A stretch of 64,000 bases of DNA from Cyanobium sp. Cruz CV13-4-11. GTDB lineage: Bacteria > Cyanobacteriota > Cyanobacteriia > PCC-6307 > Cyanobiaceae. The notes below the pieces were generated by a model, which did not search any database, was not told where the DNA came from, and worked only from the letters and a program-made list of their open reading frames with translations. The translations under genes were made by a program, and so were the position numbers. The stretch covers positions 102,864 to 166,863 of the forward strand of contig NZ_JAGQCH010000006.1 of assembly GCF_024346055.1 (NCBI RefSeq), read 5' to 3'. The first letter of the stretch is position 1. Each line of letters starts with the position of its first letter. Shown here piece by piece: positions 33,825 through 42,682 of this stretch.

Positions 33825-34460
33825 GTGAACCGGAATCCCGAGCTGGTCTTCGTCTACGGCACCCTCAAGCGCGGCCATGGCAACCACCACTGGCTGGCTG
33901 GGGCTCCCTTCCTGGGGGAGGCGCTTCTGCCGGACGTGGTGCTCCATGACCTGGGCCCCTTCCCGATGGCCGTGCCCGGCGAGGGGTCGGTGCGGGGCGA
34001 GGTGTATGGCGTGGATGCCGCCGGCCTGGCCCGGCTGGATCGGCTGGAGGGCTATCCCCGCCTCTACGACCGCCAGCCCCTGCCCCTGGCCGATGGCCGC
34101 CGCGCCTGGGTGTATCTGGGACGGCCGCATCAGGTCCGCCATGTGTCCGCCATTGCCGATGGCTGCTGGCTGGGTCCGGCGCCGGGGGCTGCGGTGCGCC
34201 GCAGTCAGATGGCCCCGGCCGTGCTGCTGGTCCTGGGCGGGGCTGCCCTGCTGGCCGCCGCTTTTCCCGCCCTGGCCCTCGACACCCTCGCCACCTGCAA
34301 CGCCTGGCGCGGCAGCCATGGCAGCGCTCGCGTGCCGCTGGGCAACAGCCTCGGCGGCGCCCACTACCTCACCAAGAAGCAGCGGCTGCAGGAGAGCCCT
34401 GCCGATGCCCCCGTCGCGCTCTACAGCGACAGTGACCTGCAGCGGGTCTGCGGGCGTTAG
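33825..34460 (+). CDS. gamma-glutamylcyclotransferase-like protein with a C-terminal exported-type extension
   Basis: From a GTG at 33825 the protein is 211 residues. Residues 1-120 are a GGCT/AIG2 fold: PELVFVYGTLKRGHGNHHWL, GEVYGVDAAGLARLDRLEGY, and a C-terminal YLGRPHQV. After RRSQ, an in-frame Met starts a segment that looks like a signal peptide (MAPAVLLVLGGAALLAAAFP ... ALA) and a small domain with two Cys. The two could be a fusion by loss of a stop codon, or a second start at 34210 could make an independent 83-residue exported protein. Confidence 0.65.
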   Translation: MNRNPELVFVYGTLKRGHGNHHWLAGAPFLGEALLPDVVLHDLGPFPMAVPGEGSVRGEVYGVDAAGLARLDRLEGYPRLYDRQPLPLADGRRAWVYLGRPHQVRHVSAIADGCWLGPAPGAAVRRSQMAPAVLLVLGGAALLAAAFPALALDTLATCNAWRGSHGSARVPLGNSLGGAHYLTKKQRLQESPADAPVALYSDSDLQRVCGR

Positions 34461-36592
34461 CCCGCCGCCACCAGCCAGCGCCCGCCCGCCCCAAGCCCCA
34501 GCGCCAGCCAGCCCAGGGCCAGCCAACCCCAGCGCAGGGGCTGCAGCAGTCGCCGCAGCAGCACCACCGAACCCGCCACACCCACCGCCAGCACCAGCGT
34601 CTGGCAGAAGGCGATCACGTGGCCGTCGGCACTCCATCCGGGCAAGCGGGCGGCCAGCTGGGGCCACCAGGGGCTGGCGCTGACCGGCAGCACCAGCCCC
34701 CCCTCCGCCATGCCCAGGGGCAGGTGGTCAGCCAGCATCAGGGCCCACAACAGCGGCAACAGCGCATAGAGGGAAAGCCGCAGCCGCGAGGCGGCCACCT
34801 CCGGACGCCGCCCCCAGCCGCGCAGATGGCGGACCAGCAGGAAGGCCCCCGCCGGCAGGGCCAGGGCCAGGACCGCGAAGGCCAGCCGCGGCAGCAACGG
34901 GCCCGCCACCAGGCTCTCCGGCGCCAGTGAGACGCCCCCCAGAAGTCGCTGCCAATGGTGCAGACAAACTCCACCGGCCAGCACCAGGATCAGGCCCGCC
35001 TCGCCGGCGGGCGGGTCCATGTCGCGCTGCAGATCCGCGGCCGGTGGCCGCAGCCGCAGCTGCACCGAGCGATGGGGACAGGCCTGGGCGCAGGTGAGGC
35101 AGAGCACGCAGTTGCGGTTGTCCTCCAGGTGGGCTGGATGGGTGCCCAGGGGACAGCCGGCCGTGGGCAGGCCTTCGCCTTCGGCCGGCCCCCCCTTGAA
35201 GCAGGCGTAGGAGGTGCAGCTGCCGCTGCAGATCCCCGCCTGGGCCCGCAATTCACTGATCGCCAGCTTGGCGAACAGGGCGTTCATGCCCCCCACCGGA
35301 CAGAGATGGCGGCACCAGAAGCGCTTCTCGAAACGCAGCGAGCCGACCACGGCACCAAGGGTGATCAACAGCAACAGGCAGCTGCTCAGCCAGGCCGAGT
35401 TCTCCAGGTTCCACACCGCCTCCCAGAGCAGGATCGCCGCGAAGCCGGCCGCCAGGATCGGCGCCGCCCAGGCATCGCTGTCGCCCCTTGGCCAGCGGGC
35501 GGGCTGCCAGCCCAGGGCCCGGGCGAGCCGCTGGCTGATCTCCCCCCAGACCATGAAGGGGCAGAACGAGCACCACAACCGGCCCACGACCGGGTACGTC
35601 AGCAGGATCAGTGGCCACCACCAGGCCCAGAACATGTTCAGGGCCCCGTTGTGCTGACGGTCCTGGGGACCGAACCAGAGCCAGAGGTTCACCAGCACGA
35701 AGACCCAGCTCACCAGGCCGAACAACAGGCCGTTCCAGAGCAGCGGTGACCGCATCACGTCCCGCAGCTGGGGTTTCCAGCGCCAGAGGTCGAAGCGGGC
35801 GCGCTGGGAGCGGCGCCCTGTCCAGAACACTTCGTCGGGCAGGACGGCCGGTCGGCCGTCGGCGCACTGGCGCAAGGCCCGCTCGATCACCAGGGAGAGT
35901 TCCCGGATGTTGCCGGGGAAGTCGTAGGTCTGGAGTCGCTTGACCAGTCCCTCACTCACCGCGGGTGGCGTCGCCCAGCCCAGGCTGCGCGCCTTCTGGC
36001 GCACCCCGTAGCGCAACCATTCGCCCAGATCCTGGCGCCGCACCCGCAGGGGCGGCACCCGGATGTGGCGGCAGCAGGCATCGAAATCGGGCGCCGTGGT
36101 TTCGGCGGTGAGGAACACCCGCCCCGGGAACGGGTGTTCATGGCCGTCGTCGGGCGAGACCCAGCGACCGCTGCGGGCCAGCTGCAGCAGGGCCGGCCGC
36201 AGCTGGGGATCGGCCTTGTCGATCTGATCGAGCAACAGGCCGCCGGCGCCGAGGCAGTCGAGCAGGGTGAGGCCATCGGCTCCGGCCGCGAACAGTTCCG
36301 CCCCGTCGGGGCGCAGCAGGGCACAGTTGACCTGCACCACCAGCTGCTTGCGGGCCGCAGATCCGAAGTGGATCAGGGCGGCGATGTTGTCCTTCTCCAG
36401 TCCCGGTTCACCGCTGATCAGCACGGGGCCGCCAGAGCCATCGGCGGCGGCATCGCGGATCGCTTCCCGCAGCTTCTGGGCGTAGCGGCTGCTGCCGACG
36501 ACCCCCCGCCGGACCCGGCCCAGCAGGTAGGGCGCCAGCCGCAGCAGAGCGGCCCTGGCGCTCTCGGCCGCATCCGGCGGGGTGGACGTCAT
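34457..36592 (-). CDS. degenerate NtrC-type AAA+ domain fused to a NapH/NosR-like iron-sulfur membrane protein
   Basis: A 711-residue protein. Residues 1-280 resemble sigma-54 activator AAA+ domains, but the Walker A reads GEPGLEKDN instead of GxxGxGK, the GAFTGA loop is absent, and Walker B reads LLLDQIDKAD with Gln for the catalytic Glu; a C-terminal AAA lid is recognisable (YDFPGNIRELSLVIERALR). Residues 300-711 form several membrane helices with polyferredoxin motifs: LWCSFCPFMVWGEI, RFWCRHLCPVGGMNALFA and NCVLCLTCAQACPH. This couples a non-functional-looking regulator ATPase to a membrane redox protein. I know similar fusions in cyanobacteria, which lack sigma-54. The ATG at 36592 was chosen from the family-like start. 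Confidence 0.75.
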   Translation of the reverse strand: MTSTPPDAAESARAALLRLAPYLLGRVRRGVVGSSRYAQKLREAIRDAAADGSGGPVLISGEPGLEKDNIAALIHFGSAARKQLVVQVNCALLRPDGAELFAAGADGLTLLDCLGAGGLLLDQIDKADPQLRPALLQLARSGRWVSPDDGHEHPFPGRVFLTAETTAPDFDACCRHIRVPPLRVRRQDLGEWLRYGVRQKARSLGWATPPAVSEGLVKRLQTYDFPGNIRELSLVIERALRQCADGRPAVLPDEVFWTGRRSQRARFDLWRWKPQLRDVMRSPLLWNGLLFGLVSWVFVLVNLWLWFGPQDRQHNGALNMFWAWWWPLILLTYPVVGRLWCSFCPFMVWGEISQRLARALGWQPARWPRGDSDAWAAPILAAGFAAILLWEAVWNLENSAWLSSCLLLLITLGAVVGSLRFEKRFWCRHLCPVGGMNALFAKLAISELRAQAGICSGSCTSYACFKGGPAEGEGLPTAGCPLGTHPAHLEDNRNCVLCLTCAQACPHRSVQLRLRPPAADLQRDMDPPAGEAGLILVLAGGVCLHHWQRLLGGVSLAPESLVAGPLLPRLAFAVLALALPAGAFLLVRHLRGWGRRPEVAASRLRLSLYALLPLLWALMLADHLPLGMAEGGLVLPVSASPWWPQLAARLPGWSADGHVIAFCQTLVLAVGVAGSVVLLRRLLQPLRWGWLALGWLALGLGAGGRWLVAAG

Positions 36593-36702
36593 CAGCGCGG
36601 GACCTGCTGAGCGGATTCTGGGCGGAGAGAATGGCGACGTTCCGCTTCTCCCTGCGATCGCGCCATGTCCGTCATCCTCCACGGCGCCCCGAAGCCGCCG
36701 GC

Positions 36703-37383
36703 GTGAATCCTCCTGCCGCCGTTGAATTCCCCTGGCGGGGCCACCACCTGGAGCTGCTGGCGGAGAAGGCCGCCTGGGATCCGCAGCAGGGGTTGCTGCT
36801 GCTGGCCGACCTGCACCTGGGCAAGGCGGAATCGTTCCAGTGCCAGGGCATCCCGCTGCCCAGCGATGGCGATGCGGCCACCCTCAATGCCCTGCTGGCG
36901 GTGGCCCACCGGCTCCAGCCCCGGCTGGTGGTGGTGCTCGGCGACCTGATCCACAGCCGCCTGGGCCTCACCGAGGAGCTGCGCCAGAAGCTGGCGGCCC
37001 TGCCCTCCCTGCTGGGCTGTCCCCTGCGGCTGATCGGCGGCAACCACGAACGGGGCAGCTGGCTGGAGGACCTGGTCCAGGAGCCCTCCCAGCCCATGGG
37101 CCCCCTGTGGCTGAGCCATGCCCCGGAGCCCATGGGCGGCCGGTTGAATGTCTGCGGCCACCGCCATCCGGTGGCTCTGGTGGGCCGTGGCGCCGACCGG
37201 CTGCGGTTGCCGTGCTTCGCCTACGACCAGACCCTGAACCAGCTGGTGCTGCCGTCGTTCGGCGTTTTGACGGGAGGCCACCCCTGCCCCCGGGGTGAGG
37301 CCCTCTGGCTGGTGGCCGATGGTGCCGTCATCCCCTGGAACCCTTCTCCCAAGCTCCGGAGTGCCCAGAGGGGGGCCGCCTGA
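36703..37383 (+). CDS. pdeM: ligase-associated DNA damage response endonuclease PdeM-like phosphoesterase
   Basis: A calcineurin-type phosphoesterase of about 226 residues from a GTG at 36703 (an ATG at 36631 would add 24 residues with no similarity). Motifs: LLLADLHLGKAESFQ (D-x-H), VVLGDLIHSRLG (GD), IGGNHERGSW (GNH) and NVCGHRHPVALV (GH-x-H). PdeM often lies in a DNA-repair cluster with a ligase and helicase; those genes are not adjacent here, so the name rests on sequence only. Confidence 0.75.
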   Translation: MNPPAAVEFPWRGHHLELLAEKAAWDPQQGLLLLADLHLGKAESFQCQGIPLPSDGDAATLNALLAVAHRLQPRLVVVLGDLIHSRLGLTEELRQKLAALPSLLGCPLRLIGGNHERGSWLEDLVQEPSQPMGPLWLSHAPEPMGGRLNVCGHRHPVALVGRGADRLRLPCFAYDQTLNQLVLPSFGVLTGGHPCPRGEALWLVADGAVIPWNPSPKLRSAQRGAA

Positions 37384-37393
37384 TCTGGAACGT

Positions 37394-37861
37394 TCAGCCC
37401 TCGGCCGCCAGAGCCCGCACAATGTCGCCGCGGGTGAGCACCCCTACCAGGGCCTCCTGGTCGTCGAGCACGAACAGCCTCTGGGTGCCCCGGTCGTGCA
37501 GCAGGCGGGCCGCCTGGGGAAGGCTGGTGGTGGCGGTGCAGCTGTGGGGTTTGGAGCCCATCACGTCCCCGACCGAGCTGCCCAGTACCTGGTGCACCTG
37601 CTTGTCCCAGTCGAGCGGGTTGCGCAGATAGATGACGGCATCGAGCAGCATCACGTAGGGGCCGGCATCGAAACCGCTCTCACGCACCATCAGGTCCTGC
37701 TCGCTGAGTTCCCCCACCAGCGCTCCGAGCTCATCGAGCACCGGCAGGCCGCTGACGTGGTGGTCGCTCATCAGCTGCACGGCCTCCTGGAGGGGCGTGG
37801 TGGTCATGACACTCAGCACGGGGCTGGTCATCACTTCGGCCACGCTGCGCTCGACGACCAT
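37394..37861 (-). CDS. two-CBS-domain protein
   Basis: A 155-residue protein made of a pair of CBS domains, the adenosyl-ligand sensing module. First CBS: RSVAEVMTSPVLSVMTTTPL ... HHVSGLPVLDE; second: VGDVMGSKPHSCTATTSLPQ ... RGTQRLFVLDDQEALVGVLT. The ATG at 37861 excludes a long upstream frame that is only the reverse of the pgsA-like gene. What it regulates is unknown. Confidence 0.88.
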   Translation of the reverse strand: MVVERSVAEVMTSPVLSVMTTTPLQEAVQLMSDHHVSGLPVLDELGALVGELSEQDLMVRESGFDAGPYVMLLDAVIYLRNPLDWDKQVHQVLGSSVGDVMGSKPHSCTATTSLPQAARLLHDRGTQRLFVLDDQEALVGVLTRGDIVRALAAEG

Positions 37862-37891
37862 GCGGATCTCCTCGGTGATGGCATTCTGCTG

Positions 37892-38443
37892 GTGAACGGG
37901 ACCCCTCCCCTGCGACGCCTCGCCGACCTGCTGACGCTTGCCCGGGCCGTGCTGGGGTTGCCCCTGCTGCTGGCCCTGGCCGGCGGCCGGCCTGGCCTGG
38001 CCTGGTTGCTGCTGCTGCTGGGCGGCCTGAGCGACTGGGCCGACGGGGCCCTGGCCCGCCGGGCCGGCGGTGGCTCGGTGTGGGGGGCCAGGCTTGATCC
38101 CCTCACCGACAAGATCCTGATCAGCGCCCCGCTGCTGTGGCTGGCCCACACCGGCGGCCTGCCCCTGTGGGCGGTGTGGCTGCTGCTGGCCCGGGAGCTG
38201 CTGATCTCCGGCTGGCGGGCCGGCCAGGGCAGCGGCGGCCCCGCCTCCCTGGGGGGCAAGGCCAAGACGATCCTGCAGTTCCTCTCCCTGCTGCTTCTGC
38301 TCTGGCCGCCCGCCTGGGGCCTGGGCCAGGGGGCGGGACTGGTGGCCGCTCTGCAGGCCGCCGGCTGGTGGCTGTTCTGGCCCTCGCTGCTGCTGGCGCT
38401 CAGCTCCGCCCTGGGGTACCTGCGGGCAGGTCAGCGGGGCTGA
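37892..38443 (+). CDS. CDP-alcohol phosphatidyltransferase family protein
   Basis: A 183-residue integral membrane enzyme of phospholipid head-group synthesis, starting at a GTG at 37892. The family signature D-x2-D-G-x2-A-R-x8-G-x3-D-x3-D is complete in DWADGALARRAGGGSVWGA followed by RLDPLTDK. It has four or more hydrophobic helices. It could be a PgsA paralogue, or another member of the family; a second, housekeeping pgsA may lie elsewhere. It overlaps the VanW gene by 44 bases at the 3' end, tail to tail. Confidence 0.8.
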   Translation: MNGTPPLRRLADLLTLARAVLGLPLLLALAGGRPGLAWLLLLLGGLSDWADGALARRAGGGSVWGARLDPLTDKILISAPLLWLAHTGGLPLWAVWLLLARELLISGWRAGQGSGGPASLGGKAKTILQFLSLLLLLWPPAWGLGQGAGLVAALQAAGWWLFWPSLLLALSSALGYLRAGQRG

Positions 38444-39179
38444 CCTGCAGGCCCTGTCGCTGTTCGTACACCGTCGAGACGAGCAGGAGCTGGTTGACCA
38501 TCGTGTTGATCTGAACCCAGGGTCGTTCGAGTTCCACACGTACAAACTCAACGTCGCTGGCCGTCAGGTTGGCCTCGGAACGAAGCTCGCCGATCAAGCT
38601 GTTCCGCTCCACTCTCAATCCAAAGGAGATGCGAAATGGGTGGGGATTGTGGAGTCGCAGATCCTTGTATCCCCACACCACCGTGGCGTCGGCGCCCAGG
38701 GGTGTGAAGCGCTGATCCTCCTCGTAGATGTCCAGGCTGTGGGGATGGCGTTCCAGCACGGTCAATCCACCCAGCAGGGCCAGGTGATACACCATCGAAG
38801 ACAGCTGGCAGAGCCCTCCGCCGCTGAGGGCAACGAGCTTGCCGTTGACGATGTTCCGTCCCGGCAGAAATCCGTTGGCGGCATGGGGACGGCCGACACG
38901 GTGCCAGAAGGACCAGGCCTTTTCGGCACCGATCAGGCCGCAATCCAGCAGGGCGGCGCCGCGGCGGATATTGGCCCGTTTGTTCTCGAAGAAGTCACTG
39001 GGCATGATCGGCTGGATGAGGCCGATCGATGACCGTTGGCCCAGCTCACCCACTGCCAGCTCACCCACTGCCAGGTCGCCCATGGATCGGTCGAACCTCA
39101 TCCCGTTGCGGCAATCGTTCCAGAGCCGCCACCAGTGGCGGATCTCCTGACGCATTTCCAGGGGCAAAATTCGTCGCAT
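38400..39179 (-). CDS. VanW-family protein
   Basis: A 259-residue soluble protein from the ATG at 39179 (MRRILPLEMRQEIRHWWRLW); GTG/ATG starts to 39203 are possible. The VanW domain shows FWHRVGRPHAANGFLPGRNI, VALSGGGLCQLSSMVYHLAL, HPHSLDIYEEDQRFTPLGAD and DATVVWGYKDLRLHNPHPF. VanW domains are thought to act at the cell wall, but no activity is settled. An imperfect direct repeat (LAVGE twice) sits near residue 45. Confidence 0.82.
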   Translation of the reverse strand: MRRILPLEMRQEIRHWWRLWNDCRNGMRFDRSMGDLAVGELAVGELGQRSSIGLIQPIMPSDFFENKRANIRRGAALLDCGLIGAEKAWSFWHRVGRPHAANGFLPGRNIVNGKLVALSGGGLCQLSSMVYHLALLGGLTVLERHPHSLDIYEEDQRFTPLGADATVVWGYKDLRLHNPHPFRISFGLRVERNSLIGELRSEANLTASDVEFVRVELERPWVQINTMVNQLLLVSTVYEQRQGLQVSPADLPAGTPGRS

Positions 39180-39238
39180 GACGACAGTCTGTCCTCGGGC
39201 CATGGCGTTGTACCTGCGGCGATCAGGGCCCTGATCCT

Positions 39239-40156
39239 TCAGCCCAGCAGGGCTTCGTCGCCGCTGAAGTCGGGTGTGGTGGGCATCCGCAGGGCGTAGT
39301 CGTTGGTGTAGCTAGCGGCCAGGGTGGCCTCCAGGTCGAAGGCGGGCTCCCAGGCCAGCTCCCGCCGCACCCGGTGGGTGTCGGTGAGGAAATGGGCCAG
39401 GCGCAGGGGGAAGGCCTTGCGGGCCTTTTTGTCGAGGCCGGCGGGATCGAAGCTGCGGATCTCCACCGCCTCCGGGTCGGTGCCACAGGCCCGGGCGGCG
39501 GCGGCCACCAGGCCCCGGAAGCTGATGCCCTGGCAGCCGGTGCAGTTGTAGATCCGATTGGTGGCGGCCTCCACCTCAATGCAGCGGGCCATGGCGGCGG
39601 CCAGGTCGGCCACGTGGCCCAGCTGGGTGATGGTGCTGCCGTCGCCGGGCAGGGGCACCGGCCGGCCGTGCACGATCCGATCGAAGAACCAGCTCTCCAC
39701 CGGGTTGTAGTTGCCCGGACCGACGATGTAGGTGGGCCGGAAGCTGGTGAAGGGGATGCCCTCCTGGCGCAGCCAGGCTTCCGTTTCCAGCTTGCCGGCG
39801 TGGCGGCTCTGGGGATCGGTGGGCGACTCCTCATCGAGTGGCCAGAGCTCGCTGTCGGCGTAGACCCCGGCCGAACTCACGTACACGAGCCGATGGGCAG
39901 GGGGGCCGGTGCGCGTGATCACCTGGCGGGTGTCCTCCAGGGTGCGGCCGGAGCTGTCGACGATCACATCGAAGGGGCGATCCTGCAGGACCTCCAGGCC
40001 CTCGGCGCTGCTGCGGTCTCCCTGCAGATGCTCCACCCCCGCCGGCACCGGCTGGCGCCCACGGGTGAACAGGCTGAGCGCGTGGCCCGCCGCCAGGAGC
40101 CTTTTCACCAGGGGCCGGCCCACGAAACGGGTGCCGCCCATCACCAGGATCCTCAT
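39239..40156 (-). CDS. NAD-dependent epimerase/dehydratase, CSP41-like
   Basis: A 305-residue extended short-chain dehydrogenase from the ATG at 40156. The N-terminus ([20 protein letters not shown]) holds the dinucleotide loop GGTRFVG characteristic of the CSP41 group, proteins that bind RNA stem-loops in chloroplasts and occur in cyanobacteria. It also has [20 protein letters not shown] and [20 protein letters not shown]. The catalytic Tyr-Lys pair of classical epimerases is not obvious, which fits a non-enzymatic or altered role. Confidence 0.82.
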   Translation of the reverse strand: MRILVMGGTRFVGRPLVKRLLAAGHALSLFTRGRQPVPAGVEHLQGDRSSAEGLEVLQDRPFDVIVDSSGRTLEDTRQVITRTGPPAHRLVYVSSAGVYADSELWPLDEESPTDPQSRHAGKLETEAWLRQEGIPFTSFRPTYIVGPGNYNPVESWFFDRIVHGRPVPLPGDGSTITQLGHVADLAAAMARCIEVEAATNRIYNCTGCQGISFRGLVAAAARACGTDPEAVEIRSFDPAGLDKKARKAFPLRLAHFLTDTHRVRRELAWEPAFDLEATLAASYTNDYALRMPTTPDFSGDEALLG

Positions 40157-40200
40157 CGCCATGCCGCGTCGGTGAGCGCCATTCAAGCGGCCGGGCCGGA

Positions 40201-40947
40201 TCAGGGGCCGCAGGGGAGGGGTTGGCCCAGGCGCTCGAAGGGCAGGGGCAGCAGCTCCAGCAGCACCGTTCCGGGTGGCCCGCTGGTCCCTTCGGCCACC
40301 GCCAGCGGCACCGGCCGATAGGTGCGGCCATCGAAACGCAGCTCCTTCAGCCCGTCGGGGGCGCCATGCAGGCTGGCGGGCAGGGTGAGATCCAGCCAGC
40401 CGCGGTGGCGATTGCTGATCACCGTCAGGGGCGACTGGAACAGGCCGTTCTCCGCCACCAGTTCCAGCACGCCGTCGACGTCCCGGAAGATCAGCAGGCT
40501 GCAGCCGCCGCTGGCACAGGCGAAGGAGCCGACCACCACCGCCACGGTCTCCAGCTTGCCGTCGCCGTCGAGATCAACCCGGTTGTGGAGATAGCGCAGG
40601 GGCCCCACGTCGGCGCAGACCGGCCGGGTGGCCGTGGCACGGGCCTGCTCCCATTCGGTCTGGTCGGGATCGCCGGCCGCCGCGGCGGGGGAGGCCAGCG
40701 GGCCGGCGAACAGGCGGGCCCGCAGGGCCGCCTCCAGCCGGGCATCGGGGCGGTTGATCGGTGGAATCACCGAACCGGGTGGCGCCAGGGGGGGCGGCCT
40801 GTCGCGCGGATCGGGCCCATCGGGCCCCAGCAGGGGCCGCGGCGGGGGCGCCGGCGCCGTCAGCGGTGGGGGCGCCAGGGGCTGGGCCAGGACAGGGCTG
40901 CAGCAGCCGATCAGCAGCAGAACAGCAAGCGGCCGCAGCGGCGACAT
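40201..40947 (-). CDS. exported proline-rich protein of unknown function
   Basis: A 248-residue protein with a signal peptide ([22 protein letters not shown]), a Pro-rich linker of about 50 residues, and a C-terminal domain with [40 protein letters not shown] and [11 protein letters not shown]. The DLDGDGKLE motif resembles a Ca2+-binding loop. Family not recognised. Confidence 0.55.
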   Translation of the reverse strand: MSPLRPLAVLLLIGCCSPVLAQPLAPPPLTAPAPPPRPLLGPDGPDPRDRPPPLAPPGSVIPPINRPDARLEAALRARLFAGPLASPAAAAGDPDQTEWEQARATATRPVCADVGPLRYLHNRVDLDGDGKLETVAVVVGSFACASGGCSLLIFRDVDGVLELVAENGLFQSPLTVISNRHRGWLDLTLPASLHGAPDGLKELRFDGRTYRPVPLAVAEGTSGPPGTVLLELLPLPFERLGQPLPCGP

Positions 40948-40998
40948 CGGGGAGAGACGGAGGCCTGGCGAGTGCCGTCGCCCGCGGATGGGGGCAAG

Positions 40999-41253
40999 TT
41001 ACGTCGTTTCCGGCGCCGGATCAGCTCCGGTCGCGCTGAGCTGCTCCAGGTGAGCCGCGATGCGATCGGCCAGGGCCAGGCAGTGGTCCATTTCCTCCCA
41101 GAGCAGTTCCCGTCGCTGGGACGTGACCGCATAGGAGCGGTGATGCAGATCGCGGCCCTGGTAGCGGAGCGCATCCCTGAGGCGGCGCCAGTCGTCCGGT
41201 GCGAGCGCGGGAGGGGAGAGCGTCATCGGGTCAGGGCCCATGGGCAGCGTCAT
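40999..41253 (-). CDS. small conserved-looking helical protein
   Basis: An 84-residue protein (alternative start at 41226 gives 75). It is helical and charged: [41 protein letters not shown] do not recognise the family. It is divergent from hisA with 39 bases between starts. Confidence 0.5.
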   Translation of the reverse strand: MTLPMGPDPMTLSPPALAPDDWRRLRDALRYQGRDLHHRSYAVTSQRRELLWEEMDHCLALADRIAAHLEQLSATGADPAPETT

Positions 41254-41292
41254 GGCACAGGATGGATCCCAGAGCGGCCCTGTCCCCTGGTC

Positions 41293-42054
41293 ATGCAAGT
41301 CATTCCCGCCATCGATCTGCTCGACGGGCATTGCGTTCGTCTGCATCAGGGCGATTACGACCGTGTCACCCGCTTCAGTGACGACCCCGTGGCCCAGGCT
41401 CTGGAATGGCAGCGTCAGGGGGCCCCGCGGCTGCACCTGGTGGATCTCGATGGGGCCAGGAGCGGAACCCCCTGCAACGACGGTGCCGTTCAGGCGATCA
41501 CCGCAGCCCTGGCGATTCCGGTGCAGCTCGGGGGAGGCGTGCGCTCGGCGGAACGGGCCGAGCAGCTGCTGGGCTGGGGTGTGGATCGGGTGATCCTGGG
41601 CACGGTGGCCATTGAGAACCCGGAGCTGGTGCGCCGCCTGGCCGGCCGCCATCCCGGCCGGGTCGTGGTGGGGATCGATGCCAAGGAGGGCATGGTGGCC
41701 ACCCGTGGCTGGATCGAGCAGAGCACGGTGGAGGCCACCGCCCTGGCCGCCAGCCTCGAGGGCACGGGGGTGGCGGCGATCATCAGCACCGACATCGCCA
41801 CCGACGGCACCCTGGAGGGCCCCAACCTGGCGGCCCTGCGGGCCATGGCCCAGGCTTCCTCCCTGCCGGTGATCGCGTCAGGGGGTGTGGGTTGTCTCAC
41901 CGACCTGCTCAGCCTGCTGAGTCTGGAACCCCACGGTGTGACGGGCGTGATCGTGGGACGGGCGCTGTACGACGGCCGGGTGAATCTGGCGGAGGCCCTG
42001 CAGGCCATCGGGGAGCAACGGCTGCAGGATCCCTTGCAGCTGCCGATCGCCTGA
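41293..42054 (+). CDS. hisA: phosphoribosylformimino-5-aminoimidazole carboxamide ribotide isomerase
   Basis: A 253-residue TIM-barrel enzyme of histidine synthesis. The ATG at 41293 gives [20 protein letters not shown] with the catalytic Asp8, followed by [46 protein letters not shown] (second catalytic Asp) and [13 protein letters not shown]. The length fits the family. Confidence 0.95.
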   Translation: MQVIPAIDLLDGHCVRLHQGDYDRVTRFSDDPVAQALEWQRQGAPRLHLVDLDGARSGTPCNDGAVQAITAALAIPVQLGGGVRSAERAEQLLGWGVDRVILGTVAIENPELVRRLAGRHPGRVVVGIDAKEGMVATRGWIEQSTVEATALAASLEGTGVAAIISTDIATDGTLEGPNLAALRAMAQASSLPVIASGGVGCLTDLLSLLSLEPHGVTGVIVGRALYDGRVNLAEALQAIGEQRLQDPLQLPIA

Positions 42055-42137
42055 AGCACGCCGCCGGCGGCAGGGTGGCCCGTGCCGGTGTTGGTGCAAC
42101 TGCCCTATAACAGAACCATCGTTTATGGCGGCAGCGG

Positions 42138-42656
42138 TTGCATCCCACCACGACCACCCCCTCTTCCGCAGGCGGCACCAGCCGCGCCGAGGTCGGTGGT
42201 CGTGTACCGCTGACCCCAACCCCAAGCCAGGTGGAAGAGGTGTACCAGCGCTGCCGGGAACTGGGCATGCGGCTGAGCCGCCAGCGGCGCATGGTGCTCG
42301 ATCTGTTGTGGGCCGAGAAAAGCCATCTTTCCGCTCGGGACATCTTCGAGAAGCTCAACGATCAGGGGCGCCACATCGGCCACACCTCCGTTTATCAGAA
42401 TCTTGAGGCCCTGCAATCGGCCGGAGTGATCGAATGCCTCGAGCGGGCCAACGGCCGGCTCTACGGCTATCGCGCCGACCCCCACAGCCATCTCACCTGC
42501 ACCCAATCGGGCGAGATCCTTGACCTCGATGTGCAGCTTCCCGCCAACCTCCTGCAGCAGATCGAATCGCAAACCGGCTTCGCGATCGAGTCGTACACCC
42601 TGCACCTGTCCGGCCATCCCCGGCCAGCACTGGAGAAAAGTGGCCGGCTTGGTTAA
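42138..42656 (+). CDS. Fur-family transcriptional regulator
   Basis: A 172-residue metal-type regulator. The winged-helix part has GMRLSRQRRMVLDLLWAEKS, SARDIFEKLNDQG and HTSVYQNLEALQSAGVIECL. The dimer domain follows (HSHLTCTQSGEILDLDV). In most Fur/Zur/PerR proteins this region has a C-x-x-C structural zinc pair; here the second Cys position is Ser (CTQS), so that zinc site is absent. The start is uncertain: a TTG at 42138, since the only ATG nearby is out of frame. Which metal or signal it senses cannot be decided. Confidence 0.8.
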   Translation: MHPTTTTPSSAGGTSRAEVGGRVPLTPTPSQVEEVYQRCRELGMRLSRQRRMVLDLLWAEKSHLSARDIFEKLNDQGRHIGHTSVYQNLEALQSAGVIECLERANGRLYGYRADPHSHLTCTQSGEILDLDVQLPANLLQQIESQTGFAIESYTLHLSGHPRPALEKSGRLG

Positions 42657-42682
42657 GGTCGGCCCATCCCTTCCCTGACCAC

